A stretch of 64,000 nucleotides of DNA from Chrysemys picta bellii (GCF_011386835.1 NC_088791.1:56935498-56999497), one strand, 5' to 3'; counted from the stretch's first letter, positions 24,196-37,177 are shown. Numbers and translations: made by a program. Notes: a model not told the origin generated them from the letters alone.

Positions 24196-24460
24196 CCGGG
24201 ATCGGTGGGTAGTGATTGATCTATCGGGGATCGATTTATCATGTCTAGTGTAGACGCTATAAAATCGATCCCCGATCGCTCTGCCGTCGACTCCGGAACT
24301 CCCACCACGGCGAGAGGTGGAAGCAGAGTCGACGGGGGAGCGGCAGCGGTCGACTTGCCGCCGTCCTCATGGCCAGGTAAATCGACCTAAGATACGCTAT
24401 TCACTGAAGTTGCGTATCTTAGGTTCACCCCTCCCCCCCGCTAGTGTAGGCCTAGCCTTA
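24196..24460. mobile_element. Harbinger-type MITE, left end incomplete
   Basis: GC-rich relative to its flanks. It carries internal hairpins: the ATCGGGGATCGATTTAT-type arms around GTCTAGTGTAGACG, and the TAAGATACGC/GCGTATCTTA pair. It ends GCTAGTGTAGGCCTAGCCTTA, matching the right end of the MITE at 53407-53699. No coding capacity. Confidence 0.65.
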
Positions 24461-27400
24461 CCCCAGGTCAAGGTGTACTTCAGATCTCAACAAAGACAAT
24501 GCTGAAGCCAAATTTTTTAGTAAACTAAAGATTTATTAGCTAAGCAAAAGAAATGAGTTATTGAGAGATTAAAGCAGGTAAATACACTACAAATGAATTA
24601 AAGTTTGTAAGTCCAATATGATAGCAGAGATGTAGTAATTTGTTGGTTTCCAATAGTCTCTCAGGGTTACCTAGAATGGCTCTAGGGATCTCAATCCAAT
24701 TGCTCAGAATTCCATCCTGTCAGAAGTCATCAGTCCAGAGATGAAAGATTATTCCCGTAAACTAGTATTTATATATCTTGCTCACAGCAAACAAGCTGAC
24801 AGGTGTCTCCACCCATGTGGGTTTTGATGAGTAGCAGCTGCCGATTGAGCTGTGAACGTCCATTGTTGAACATGAAACGACCCTTGTTTTGAAGTTAACA
24901 TTCTACTTCCTATGCATACACAAGTAATCCAGTCACAGTGATATACATAATGTAATGGCCATTCGTTACAATAGTGATGGCTAAGTGGGAACAATACAGG
25001 TATCTTTCCTTAATATTCATGAAGTTCTGCACACTAAGTAAATGCTCATCTTTATACTAACAACTTTTGATCTAGGGTTATTTACTATAGGGCATGCATA
25101 ATGGCAAATAAATAACAGGGTATAGTCAAGCTTAACAATACAGTTAGATCTTACAAGTGAATTGATTTGAACATACCATGACCTTTTAATATTCCTTGGA
25201 TTTCTATTAACATGTGAGTGAATAAGCCTGCTGCCAACCTGTGAGACAGCATCACAGTAGTCCAATAGAAGTCAATGGAACTGCCCATGTAATTAAAATT
25301 AAGTCCATGATTGAGTGCTCTGCTGGATTGGGGCCATAATCTTTTTGTTCTTTTCATAGCAGTATTTGCTTCGTGGCATCTCTCTCGATGAGACATTAGC
25401 TGGTTGAGTAGCAATTTTGCAAAGGGGCTTAAAGTAGAATTGAATATGCACTTTTCCTTAAAACTTTGTGACCATCATGGGCTGTTCACAGTGTACTCTC
25501 CCATCCCGTGAGCTATTGCGCTGGTGTTTTATTTACCCTTTATGCTATAAGTTGTTTGCACTTTATAACATGTCACTCTTATGTCATTTCCTTCCCCTCT
25601 GATTTAGCACTACCTCACTCTGCTTGCTTGTCATTCTGTTTTTTCCTGTTCTCCTTCCCTATTCCTTCCCTTTAAACATTGTTTCTTCTTCTTCCCCTAT
25701 TACTTTTCAATTTTCTCTGGTTTTGTCAGATTGCTTTTCTCCCTATTTATGTTGATTGTCTCTCTCTGGTATCTACCAGCTTCAGTGTTTGAGAACTGGG
25801 CATGCTGATGGATCCTGACACCTGCTACTGGAATCCATGAGGCAACGAGGTGACAAATGTGAAAGCCAGTGGTGTTCATGCGAGAGTCAACTGAGCAGAG
25901 AGAAACAAACAAACATTCATTCCTATTAAGCTTTACCAAGTGTTATATCTCCAATTGCCCTATACACAACACACAAACCCTGCAGGACAGAGTGAATATT
26001 TTAATTTGACTTTGTACTGTAGCTTTGAATTATGCCATCTCATCATGTAAGAATAAAATTCATATTCTGTATAAACCATTTATATTTGCATGTGTGTATA
26101 TTTATATGCACCTTAATATAAAATATATGTATGTCTCATTTTATTTTGGGAAGCAAGGGAAAAAAATCCTAAATTGTGGCGCTAAGTGAGTGGCTACTTA
26201 GTCTTTCTCCAAACACTTCAGTGTAAAGTCTAGCAGAATATAACTTGATTGTATTTGACCGCCCTAAAGCCAGGATAGGTTCAATTGTTATGATGATTAC
26301 CATAGTGCCCAGGAGCCATAGCTGTGGACCAGGAGCAATATTTGAATTTGTGGATTTTGTGCCAGATCCTCAGCTGCACTGGTGCTACGTCTGGCCTAGC
26401 GGAGGAAGAGTTCTTTCTGTCATGATACTGGCCTCCTTAATTGGAGGACTGGGGTAGTCAGTTCTGAGCTGTGCCTACTCCATAATGCCCCTTTGTTGTC
26501 GTTCTGTATAATTCTGCATCTCTGCTCTTTCAATTCAGTAATTCGGATCACAGTTCTTGAGCTCTGAGGGTCATCAGCTGTATGCATTGAGTGTTAACTT
26601 AGGCCACTTTGCCACTGAGACTAATTCAAAGAGATGTTTTATTCTATTCAAAGAGTGTTATTTTCAGGAGTTTAGCTTTATTATCTGTTCTTACAGCAGT
26701 TACAACCTGAAAAATTAGATAATATCTTTGTAAATATAAAAGGTGATGGTATAAATTCCAAAATTAACTCCCCAAATTAGACATAAAAGTTGCTTTTAAC
26801 TATATATTGGCCAAACTAAAGATACTCACTGAAGCTCCTACACAGTCCCCATGCTTCTGTGCTCACTTTCTCAGTGCCTTGCTCATTCTCTGTGGGGCCT
26901 CTGTCCACACATGCATACCAAGAGTGCAAGTATGTTGCTAAAGAATATATTGGCAAGTAAAATATATTTTTAACAATAATTACAGTCAAGTATCAAAACC
27001 AAACTGAACAGCAATTTACCTCTCCTGCCCTAGAGGTTAAAAAATGATATCCTTAAGTAGACTTTGAAATTTTGTATTGTGAATTTCTCTCTGAATTATT
27101 CATCATGTAGAAATATTGCTGTAGTGTATTGTATACCGTACTTCGAAGGAGAAATGTATCTAACACCTTACGGATTTAACTAGAGCTGATTGGGAAATGG
27201 TTTTCTGAAAAATATTCCTGTCTCAAATCGGGCTGAAAAGTTGAAATCTTTATATTTTCACAACCTGAAAAATTAAGGTCAGGTCAATCACAACATGTTG
27301 CTTGATTTCAAAATATTTTGTTTTAGTTTTGATTTTAATATTTTTTTACTATACACTAACTTACATTTTGAAATGAAAAGTTGTTTCAACTTAAAAAAAA

Positions 27401-27756
27401 AAAAGGCATTTTGATAGTTTTAAACTTCCCCCCCAGCATTTTTTCAAAATGGGAAATGCATCGAAACTGATGCTTTCCCACAAATAGTTTCAGTTTTGAT
27501 AGATCAACACTTTGAGATGAAGGAATGTTTAGCCAAAAAATTCCCATCCTGCTCTCTTATAAACCCCTGTATTTCATATATTCATGTACTGTAATATGGG
27601 TAATACAAGTACATTTAGCAACAAGGCACCTTTATAGTCCACTTGTAAAAGACAGCATGCATGGACCTCAAGCCATATTAACTATGGATTTTTGGTCCTT
27701 GTGCTGCAGAAACCTAAAGGACTTTTTTCTTTTCTACTTTTCAAACTCAATGAGCA
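24461..27756. other. AT-rich intron-like DNA
   Basis: 27185-27520 resembles the AT-rich MITE-like family at 3107. The rest has no supported feature. Confidence 0.4.
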
Positions 27757-27905
27757 AGGCCAGATTTTTAAAGGTGTTTAGGCACTTAGAGGGATTTTCA
27801 GAAGTACCTAGGCGCCTAACACTCACTGATTTCAGTGCGAGTTAGGTGCCTAGATGCTTTTGAAAATTCCGCTAGGCATCTAAATACCTCTAACAATCTG
27901 TCCCT
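27757..27905. mobile_element. Palindromic MITE-like repeat
   Basis: Inverted arms: AGGTGTTTAGGCACTTAGAG / AGGCATCTAAATACCT and CCTAGGCGCCTAACACTCAC / GTTAGGTGCCTAG around a short TGATTTCAGT centre. Recognised as a widespread reptile DNA-transposon derivative from memory. Confidence 0.65.
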
Positions 27906-28070
27906 AAGCCTTTTGGTTACACTTGGAAGGAATACTCTCTCTTTCTGTCAAATACATGCACGTGCAATTATGATGTAAACAATGATGCAAGTTGCATGTT
28001 AAGTCTAAATTAATTAGAAAATGGGCACCCATGGGCAAATTGCACCAGTTTTGAAGTGCATAAGAGTCTA

Positions 28071-29254
28071 ACTCTACTTAGGGTGACCAGATCACCCAAG
28101 TCAAATATCGGGACGCCGGGGAGGGGGGGGTGTGGCGGGGGGGGCGTGGCCAAAAACAAACAAACAAACAAAAAAAACAACACTTCCTCCGCAAGCGCTG
28201 GAGGGAGGCCCAGGAGACTCAGGGGAAGCGCGGGGCCGGGGTGAGTAAGAGTCCGGCCTGGTCCCGAGCAGGCAGGACTCAGTTGGGTGGTAGGGAGAGG
28301 AGGGGGGCGGCCCGCGGTGCCAGGCGGCGGCTGTTCTCATCCCCGGGCAGCGGGACTCGGGAGCAGCCGCTGCTGCAGCTCCCACTGACGCGGGGGAGGA
28401 AGCGGCCATGGCGCTTGGGGGCTGCGGCTCTGGCGCCCCTGAACCCCCCGAGCCGGGGCCTGCTGCGGGGACCCAGCAGCGTGCACGCTGCGCCCAGCCC
28501 CTGGCCAGTCGCGTCTGGGCTGCTGCCCAGCTGGTACTATCCCGCGGCGGCCCCGGAGCGGGGGCAGCAGGCCCCAGCCCCCCCGTCCCGCTCGGGTCCC
28601 GCAGGGGAATGAACGGGGCTGGGCTGCCGATGCCTCCGCCCCGGGGCTGCCGCGGGATAGCACCAGCTGGGCAGCAGCCCAGGCGCAACTGGCCAAGGGC
28701 TGGGCGCAGCGTGCGCGCTGCTGGGTCCCCGCAGCAGGCCCAGGCTCGGGGGGTTCGGAGGCGCCGCAGCCGCCGAGCTTGGCCATCAGCCGCTTCCTCC
28801 CCCACGGCAGTGGGAGCTGCAGCAGCGGCTGCTCCCGAGTCCCACTGCCCAGGGGGAGAACAACAGCCGCCGCCTGGCCCCGCGGGCCGCCCCCCTCCTC
28901 TCCCTACCATCCAACTGAGTCCTGCCTGCTCAGGACCAGGTCCGGACTCTTACTCACCCCGACCCCGCACTTCCCCTGAGTCTCCTGGGCCTCCCTCCAG
29001 CGCTTGCGGAGGGAGGAGGAATGGTGAACCCGGGGAAGAGGCGGGGATTCGGGGAGGGAGCCAATCAGGGGAGGAGGGGGTGGAGTCGAGTCGGGGCGGG
29101 GGGGGGGGGGGCGAGCACTTCCGGGCTCCAGGCTCCGGCGCATTTCCTTGTTTGTCCAGTGTCCCGACCGCACGCCGGTCGGGACGCGGGACAAACAAGG
29201 AAATATCGGGACAGTCCCGATAAAATCGGGACGTCTGGTCACCCTAACTCTACT
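28071..29254. mobile_element. GC-rich palindromic hAT-like element with 8-bp duplications
   Basis: The element 28079-29246 (1168 bp) begins TAGGGTGACCAGA and ends with the exact complement TCTGGTCACCCTA. It is flanked by the perfect 8-bp repeat ACTCTACT (28071-28078, 29247-29254), as expected for hAT insertion. The interior is about two 400-bp arms that mirror each other around about 28599; for example, 28191-28200 pairs with 28998-29007, and 28471-28480 pairs with 28717-28726. The strong GC bias and palindrome produce long open frames on both strands that read as shuffled versions of each other. No transposase domain is visible. Confidence 0.88.
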
Positions 29255-30208
29255 TATTTACTCAGGGGTAGCAGAGGAAAATACCTGCAAATAGGGTGGG
29301 TCTAAAAAGAACTGTTCCAGGAGTGATGTGACAGTTTTGGATCTGTCTATCTGAATTTAACAATTCCAGTTTGATTTTATGAATGCTGTGTTTATATCCT
29401 TAGGATTGTCTTTTGCTGTATTCTTGCATCTTACCATTTTTGCTAAGGGGAGGGGGACTGGCACCTGGGTGTCTGCCTTTGAGTGGTACATCAATAAGGA
29501 CTGTCAACAATTGAATAACCTTGCGCTAGCAGGACAGTGAGCTGACTAACCCCCAGGGAAACCCATTCTTCCAAGTGACCTGGTAGTCAACCAGTGGATC
29601 ATCTGAAGGGGTTTGAAGTCACTGAGAGTGGTCACCTGACAAAGCAGACTGCAGCTTTATAAAAGGGAGACTCTGTCATGCGTCATCCTGAGAGAGACAG
29701 GGGAGCAAACCAGGACTGGAAGCAGAGAAGGCTGAGCAGCAGGAGAAGGAGAAATCATGGATCCCTCACAGGCACAGACCAAATTTGAAGGGCTCTTGGA
29801 GTAATGAGGAAACTAAAGCAGGATTTGGGTGCAGGTTTTGTTTTGTTTTTTGTTGTTGAGCGCAGGTTTAGTTCTATATAGGTCTTGTGCTGACTAAGAG
29901 TAAAGTGTGTGTTTAGAAATTCCTTTGCAGAAACAATGCATTACTTGTTTTCACTGTCACATAGTCCTCAAAGAGGGAAACAATATACCTGAGGGTCCAC
30001 AGCCTTCGTGGAACTCTGAGAACATGCAACAGTTACTGGGGAGGCTTTGGAAAGCTGGCACTTGTTTCAGGGCCGAGCCAATTGGACTGCAGGGTCCCCA
30101 CTGCCAAAGATGGATGTCAGACATGGGGTCAGTACCTGGAGTGAGTGTCTGGACACAGTCCAAAGAGACAGTGCCTAAACTCTGCACAGCCCCAGAAAGC
30201 CAACAGCA
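29255..30208 (+). mobile_element. Possible LTR remnant
   Basis: A TATA-like CTTTATAAAAG at 29654-29664 is followed about 240 bp later by AGAGTAAAGTGTGTG, near 29900, and a TTTAGAAATTCCTTTGCAG run. The promoter-to-polyadenylation spacing and the words around it resemble the LTR-like block at 53166-53420. No TG/CA ends or target duplications were found and there is no coding domain. Confidence 0.35.
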
Positions 30209-30348
30209 CATGGGACTTGGGTGACCAGACAGCAAGTGTGAAAAATTGGCACAGAGCATGGGGGATAATAGGAGCCTATAAAAGAAAAAGCCCTAAATAT
30301 AGGGACTGTCCCTATAAAATCGGGACATCTGGTCACCCTACGTAGGAC
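30209..30348. mobile_element. 124-bp hAT-like MITE of the same end type
   Basis: Starts TTGGGTGACCAGACAGCAAG at 30217 and ends CATCTGGTCACCCTA at 30340. Both ends match the 28079-29246 element, as does the internal TCGGGAC. The flanks CATGGGAC and CGTAGGAC agree at 6 of 8 positions, consistent with an aged 8-bp duplication. Confidence 0.82.
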
Positions 30349-31779
30349 CCAAGGTTCGGGTTCAGTGCATCATCCTAGAAAGCATCCACCGGGGGAACTC
30401 ATGTAGGTTTGTAGCTCAGAATATACAAATAGACAAAAGGTGCCAAAAAGGATGGGGTACAATAAAGCAACCCCTGTTGTTTTAACTTATATACATCTAG
30501 TAATAAACAACCCAGCACACTCAATAGCATGTGCGAAGCTCCACATACCCTTGTCCAGTGTTAGTGTTGTTATATTCAAGCAGGTGGTAATTCCTATCAG
30601 GACAACAAAATGTAATTCTTTATTAACAAAAACTAGATTAATATGGCAGCTCTGACAGGATTCTGGTCCGTTTTTGATATCACTGTATATAGTGAAAGCC
30701 AAAAGCAACAAATTAAACAAGATGTGTGACTTCAATGGACCTGCTAGTGACTGAGTTGATTAAATAAACTACAGAAGCTTACTAGCCCATTAAAAAAGGT
30801 ATGAGAAAGAGAAACAGTTCTTTTCAATTGTTTTATGACTTACTAAGCAATTTACAGTATTTAGCAGTGAGAAAACCTCTTAACACCCTCCCACGCTGCC
30901 AAATGGCTTTGTAAATAATGGCCAGCCTCTGACCCCTTTATTTTATCTTTTCAGTGGAAGAACTTGTACTTTAGCTGAAGAGTCCTTTCTGCTCAAAACA
31001 GCTGGGGTGAAAGAGCTTACTCATTTAAAAAAGGAATGAGCTTTGGATATTTATGTGAAGAGTTCACCTATTAGCACAGTAGTGTTTGGAGGGCATTTGG
31101 CAGCCTGTCTTTGACCTGCCAGTGGAATCCCTTGTTCTCATCAGTAAGCAACCAAGTGAAATCTGCAGCTACATTTTTTATTGTGTGACTAAACAAAACA
31201 TAAATTAAATGAAGTATATTATACTAATGTAGTAAAAATACTGAAAAATGTTAAATAATCTATAAATTAGTGGTAACAAAATCCAAGAATAAACCAAAAG
31301 TAGTTGATGCAGTTCAAAATGTTACTGGCGTGAATGGGGAGGATAGGAATTTTGAAAGTAGGAGATGTTCTTCTGCTTTTGGAATTCAAAGGACAAATGT
31401 CCCACGTCATACCCACTGCAAGCCTACATCTGGCATTAATCAAGTTTCCTGTCAAGCACCTTTGCACTTTCTCCCATGCTGGCTCTTATGCATAGGAAGA
31501 GCTTCCTTTTAGAGTTGGATGAAACTTTTTTGGTGCATAGTAAATTCTCTGAAAAATGTCAGCTGTAAGTTTTTAAAAAATAGAATGAAAAGTCAGATTG
31601 AAATGACATTCAACATTTTGACTGGAACAAAATATTTTCAGTTTTTTTGTTTTGGCAAGAAAAACAACAAAAATTCAGCTTTGGTTTGAAATGACACCAT
31701 ACTGAAAAATCAGTTATTCCCTCATCTCTTCTTCCCACTGATATCCATAACAGCAGTAGGCTATTTTGGAGAGAAAAAG
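30349..31779. other. AT-rich intron-like DNA
   Basis: 31510-31720 is another AT-rich MITE-like remnant. The remainder is unrecognised. Confidence 0.4.
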
Positions 31780-32005
31780 GATAGCCCAGAAGTTAGGCCA
31801 TTAGCCTTAAAAACATGGACCTGGGTTCAATTTTCTGTTCTGACACTGACTCCCTGTGTGATATTGGTCATGTCATTTAGTTGCTGTGTGCCTCAGTTTC
31901 CTGCCTCTAAAATGGGTGTAATAGCACTTCCCTACCTTGCAGGTGTGTTGTGAGGACAAACATATTAAAGGTTGTGAGGTGCTCAGGTACTATAGCAGCA
32001 GAGGC
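31780..32005 (+). mobile_element. MIR SINE
   Basis: tRNA-derived head with GGACCTGGGTTCAATTTTCTG (degraded B box), then the MIR core: CTGTGTGATATTGGTCATGT, TGTGTGCCTCAGTTTCCTGC, AAAATGGGTGTAATAGCAC, CTTGCAGGTGTGTTGTGAGG. This is the ordered signature of MIR, an ancient amniote SINE. Confidence 0.88.
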
Positions 32006-35000
32006 CATGTAAGTATCTAGGATTGATAAAACCTCCAAATTCCTTTTTAAAACTCACCTCTACCATGATACGTACCAAATAATTAATAATGGCTGATCGC
32101 TGCTAATCCTCATTGTATTACTGTTATCTTCTCTTTCTCCATTGATGGCTTTATTGAGACAATGTTTTTCATCATACAGTAGATTGTAAGATCTCTGGAG
32201 CAGGGACTGTCATTTTTGTAGGTCATGGAGCCAGGAGGGCCATTCAGGTCATAGGTTTGGCCCAACCAAAAAGTGGTCAGGCTGAGTGGCTCTGTGACCC
32301 CATGAGCCACAATGCCACTCACTCAAATTTGGGGAGGTGGGAGTAGAGGCTCATGGATCGGGGTGTCAGGCTGCCAGTGGTGGTGGTGGACCTGAGACGG
32401 GAAGAGGAGGGTAAGAGGTGGAAGAGGAAATCGATGGCCACCCACACACTTTAAGTGGTGCTCTGCAGCTCCTGGTCATTGATTACATTTGTGCAGTTGC
32501 TATCACAATGGTATCGTGGTCCCAGACTGATTGGTTCTAGGTGCTACTGCAATACAAATAAATAATAATAGTACACTGGGGTGAAGGGATGCATAGACTT
32601 TTGCAGGCTTTCCATGGTGGGATGTATTTCACTGCCTATTATACCAATAGGGCAGCAACTCCATGTTCCCTTGCTGTCAAACTTTTTCTTGACCAGTTCA
32701 CTTTGCTTTTTTCTGGTGTTTTTTGTTTTTGGAGAAGGGGAGATAAGTAGCTCTTTTTATCTCTGTTTTGTGATGTCAAGATATTATATCTGCACTAAAA
32801 TTATATCACACCTTTCTCTTAAGCTTCTGTTCTGGTTCTTACAGCACCTTCCAAGAGTTGGGGGACTAGAGAGAAATTCCTATTGTTTCTTGAAATATGT
32901 ATGTTGGCTGGCTTTGGAGAGGATTCTATGTCAATGAATACTGCCCTGAAACATGAATATGAGGCAATGGTAATATTATCTTTGTTAGCTTGGCTGGCCT
33001 GGCTCCAGCTGGGGTGCGTACCAGAAGGTGAATATCAGAACACTCTGGTATCTTATGGAATATTCAGATTGCCTGGTTTAGTTGTGGGTTCTTCACTTCA
33101 ACCCTACTGTGGCAATGTAGTTCTGTCCTCCACAGACTGCTGACAACGAAAGCCCCGGTACTCTGCAGCAAACTAGATGTAAATTCTGTAGCATGGAGTC
33201 TTCATCCTGCAAAGCTCCAGTTCAGCCTGCAGATTCTGTGGCAGCATCCGATAAATTTAAAACATGAGGGCTGTAGTGAATTAAATATGAAAATGAATAA
33301 TACGGTCAATGCAGCATTCCCCCATGTGTCATAAACTGGATTTAATATTGGTATTACATTGTCCCCCCTTTTTTTCGATTTCCATTGTGCTTCATATTTT
33401 GCTTGAAAATACAGAACAGCATTGTGAGGGGTCAGAGAAGCAGGAAGTTTGGGCAACTAAGGAGGAGAACATTGATTTTCTGGCACCTGGGAAGGAGCAG
33501 AAGACAGTTTGACACTGCGAGATAAACACATTAATGGGAAATTTCTCCTAAGTAGTTAAAAATATTGGCACTTAACTTTGAAACCAAATGTTGAAAATAT
33601 AACCCCCAATTGAGATAAATTCATGCCTCTCAGAACTATAGCTTGAGGCTGTCAGACACGATTGCATCATTTTGTATTTTTTTCACATTTGGAAGAGTTT
33701 CTCCACAACTTGGAGTGCTAGGAGCTTTTTTTAAAGAAAAGCTTGGATTGTGAAGCACAATTCGGAAGCAGAGCGTAGATTCTGTGGCAAATTCTGTGGA
33801 TGTGGAATCATAAAGCACTGATGATACTATAAAAGAGCACTGATCATACTATAAAAACTTTCTTTTGATTTTTTTCCCCCACCATCTAGACTTTTCAGGT
33901 TCTTATTTGCCCAAAAAATTGAGTGTCCAGTCTGAGTATTTGGTCATAGGTGAAGAGATACCTCTGTCCTTTACTGCCTTATCTGCACTGCCAAAAAGGG
34001 GACCCATGATTCACCACTGGTGCAGCTCCATCAATGGCAGCTGATGGAAGCTGTAATGTACATAGGGTGAGGTTTTTTTATCACTGTCTCATCTCACCCT
34101 GCTCTGAGCTGTAAGCAGAGTTAGACGGTGTGTTGGTAAAAATCCCCATCTACATTACATGCTTTCCACTATTGCTATCACTAGTGGTGAGCGTCAGTGG
34201 AGATCAGTCTGAATCCTGCAAAGGAGAATTTGTCTCAAACTTGCTTCTTTCCATGCACATGAGGATTTTGCTACGTTAAAGTTAATCGCTTGTGCAGCAC
34301 TGTGCAAATGTATCCTTCGAGGTCAAATAATGGTGCAGTGTACTTTAAAGAAAATGTGTACTTTAATTAAAACTTGAAAATTGAGAATATCTCTCAACTG
34401 CAGTAATTGAAACCAAATAAAGATTTGTATTCCTAATAGTGGCCAAATTTCTGCAATCACCTATTTTTTGTGTTCTCAAATGAAAATTGTTCAAGTAGAA
34501 CATAAAAGATACAGAATAATTTTATGCCACTAGCATTAAAAAGGAATAGAAAGTAGTGCATTTCTGTTGTCATTTCTAATGAGGCAATGGCAAAGCCAAA
34601 TATTGTTTCCTGATGTTTCAGATGAAGTTGTTCTTTATTTCATTTGTAGTTAATGAATAGAGCTAAAATATATATACAGGTTATATTGCTTAATAGCATC
34701 TTTATAATAATTTATTACTTTAATTATAATTCACAATTTGTTACTCATCTACATTAAATCTAAATTAGGCCTTAATTATTTTTAAAATCAAGTGTATCAT
34801 TTACACCAGGTTATTATATCTTAACAGCATGTAGGTATGTGTGTGTGTGTGTTTGTGTGATAAAATGGAAATGCTTTGGGCTAGTGTTGCAGGTCAGATA
34901 GAAAATGGCACTTTGAAACTGGTGAGCTGAAAAATTCTCCTTCCTGGGTGCTCCATGTTTTATTTTATACAACCAGGTGACTGCAGACTTTATATTTCTC

Positions 35001-35199
35001 CTACTCTGAAACAACAAAAAATATTCTGACTAAAGCTCTGTTTTTGAGGTTCCTGGCCCAAAATTGATACAAAGACAAAGGATGACGACAAAACCAAAAA
35101 TAAAGCAAATGGGTTTGCTTGACTTCAACTTCCAAGGGACCATCAGTACACCCTGACTCCTTCCAGGTCTTTCTCCATTTTTGGGCATTATTGTCACCA
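32006..35199. other. AT-rich intron-like DNA, one GT microsatellite
   Basis: A GT tract lies at about 34837-34858. No exon, RNA gene or clear repeat boundary could be supported. Confidence 0.4.
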
Positions 35200-36472
35200 T
35201 TCACAATATATCATGAATCTCAAGATAGTTTATGTTCTTTCTAAAGCCCCAGCTAAAGCATACTTTAACAAACTCAGAGAAATGGTAGGTAAGGTTCCAT
35301 GGGAAGAAAATCCAAGTGAAAAAGGAGTTCAGGAGAGCTGGCAGTTTCTCAAGGAGACGATATTAAAGGCACAACGGCAAATTATCTTGCTATGAAAGAA
35401 AGCTAGGAAGAGTGGTAAGAGGCCAATATGGCTCCATCAAAAGCTCTTTAATGACCTGAAAATCAAAAAGGAATCCTACATAAAGTTGAAACATGAAAGA
35501 ATTGCTAAGGAGTACAAAAGAATAACACAAGCATATACGGACAAAACCAGAAAGGGTAAGGCACAAAATGGGTTACACCTAGCAAGGGACATAAAAGGAA
35601 AATAAGAAGAGGTTCTTGAACTATGTTAGGATCAAGAGAAAGATGAAGTAAAGTGTAGGTCCTCTACTTAGCAGGAAAGGAGAGCTAATAACTGATGACT
35701 TCAAGAAGGTTGAGGTGTTTAATGCCTATTGCGCTTCAGTCTTCACTAAAAATGATGAACAAATACTCAACACAATTAATATTAACAATAAGGAGGAAGG
35801 AATGCTAGCCAAAATAGGGAAAGAACAGGTTAAAGAATATTTAGATAAATTACATGTATTCAAGTTGGCACAGCTTGATGAAATTCACCCTAGGGTACTT
35901 AAGGAACTAGCTGAAGCCATCTTAGAACTGCTAGCAATTATACGGGAGAACTCCTGGTGGACAGTCAGGTACCAGAGGACTGGAGAAGGGCAAACGTGGT
36001 ACCCATCTTTAAAGAGGGGAACAAAAAAGACCCAAGAATTATAGGCCAGTCAGCCTAACTTCAATAACTGGAAAGATACTGGAACAAATTATTAAAAACC
36101 AATTATCCTAGAGGATAATAGGATTAGTAATAGCCAGTATGGATTTGTGAAGAACAAATCATGCAAAACCAACCTAATTTCCTTCTTTGACAGGGTTACT
36201 GGCCCAATGGATAGGGGAGAAGCAGTAGATGTGATATATTTTGATTTTAGTAAGACTTTTGACACAGTCCCCCATGACATTCTGATAAGCAAACTAGGGA
36301 AATGTGATCTAGATGAAATTTACTATAAGGTGGCTGCATAACTTATTGAAAGACCATACTCAAAGAGTAGTTATCAGTGTTTTGCTGTCAAACTGGGAGG
36401 GCATATATAATGGCATCCCACAGAGGTCAGTCCTAGGTCCAGTACTATGCAATATTTGCATTAATGATGTGG
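35200..36472 (+). pseudogene. CR1 LINE ORF2, upstream segment
   Basis: Conceptual translation, with stops and frameshifts, follows CR1 ORF2 in order: a REMVGKVPWEENPSEKGVQESW-type linker near 35280, NAYCASVFT near 35720, DEIHPRVLKELAEAI near 35875, FDFSKTFDTVPHDIL (polymerase motif A) near 36240, and PQRSVLGPVLCNICIND (motif B region) near 36415. It stops just before the catalytic FADD region, where retroviral sequence begins. The continuation of the LINE is at 40052-40812. Confidence 0.88.
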
Positions 36473-36497
36473 GGGGAATTGGGCTAGCTCTAATAGT

Positions 36498-37156
36498 GTG
36501 GGCTTCTGTGTGCTTGGCCTAGGCCTGCCTTGCAGCCAAGCAGGCCCCAGGCCTCTTGCTAAGCTAAAAGTTGAACTCCGACGGCTACGGTTGGGGGCGG
36601 GGTGTGTGTGGAAAGCCCCAGCAACAAAAATAATTTGCAATATGTGTGTACTGCTTTTAAAATACAATAATCACTTGTGTGAAGCAATAAAGTAACCTAA
36701 AGTGAATGTAACCCATGCCTTCCCTTACACCAATTGTATAACTACCCCCATTGTGTAACTGTACCCTGTAAAGGGCAACTGTGTAATAGGCACCCCGTAG
36801 AAGGCAAGGTTATAACCACGTTGGAAAGTACCAAAAAGACCATAACTCAAATTGCACCCATACCAAGGCAGGTTACAAAAGAATACTGGAAAGTACCAAA
36901 AGACCCTACCTCTCTTATTCCTAATAAGATCACTATTGCCCAAGTATGCGTAATTTGATTCCTAATAAGGTTATTATTACTTAACTATGTGTAATTTGTT
37001 TGCCGTTTTAAGCTTTAAAAGCTAGTGAGTGCTTTACTTCGGGGGAACAGTTCCTAATAGCTGCTACCCTCAACGTGTTGGTGTGTATTCAATAAACAGG
37101 CCTCAGGCTTAAGTCTCTGAACTAAAATCGATGCATGGGTGACTTTTTCCACAACA
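36498..37156 (+). repeat. 5' LTR of the class I provirus
   Basis: Starts TGTGGGCTTCTG (start uncertain by about 20 bp) and ends CCACAACA. It contains a TTTAAAA promoter-like box at 37014-37020 and an AATAAA polyadenylation signal at 37091-37096, and is followed three bases later by the primer site. About 660 bp long. Confidence 0.75.
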
Positions 37157-37159
37157 ATT

Positions 37160-37177
37160 TGGGGGTTCGTCCGGGAT
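37160..37177 (+). promoter_or_regulatory. Primer binding site, tRNA-Pro type
   Basis: TGGGGGTTCGTCCGGGAT differs at one position from the proline-tRNA primer site used by murine gammaretroviruses. This fixes the LTR end and the class of the provirus. Confidence 0.88.

Noticed and set aside
28101..29242. Several 110-270-codon frames on both strands of the GC-rich block
   Set aside because: They are translations of the two arms of a palindrome, share shuffled Ala/Pro/Gly/Arg-rich text, and have no domain. Low stop frequency from GC content explains them.
29907..30259. About 100-codon frames on both strands
   Set aside because: They overlap a likely LTR remnant and each other, and show no domain.
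35715..36522. Independent host reverse-transcriptase gene
   Set aside because: Order and wording of the motifs match CR1 ORF2, with stops and frameshifts, and the rest of the LINE lies at 40052-40812.
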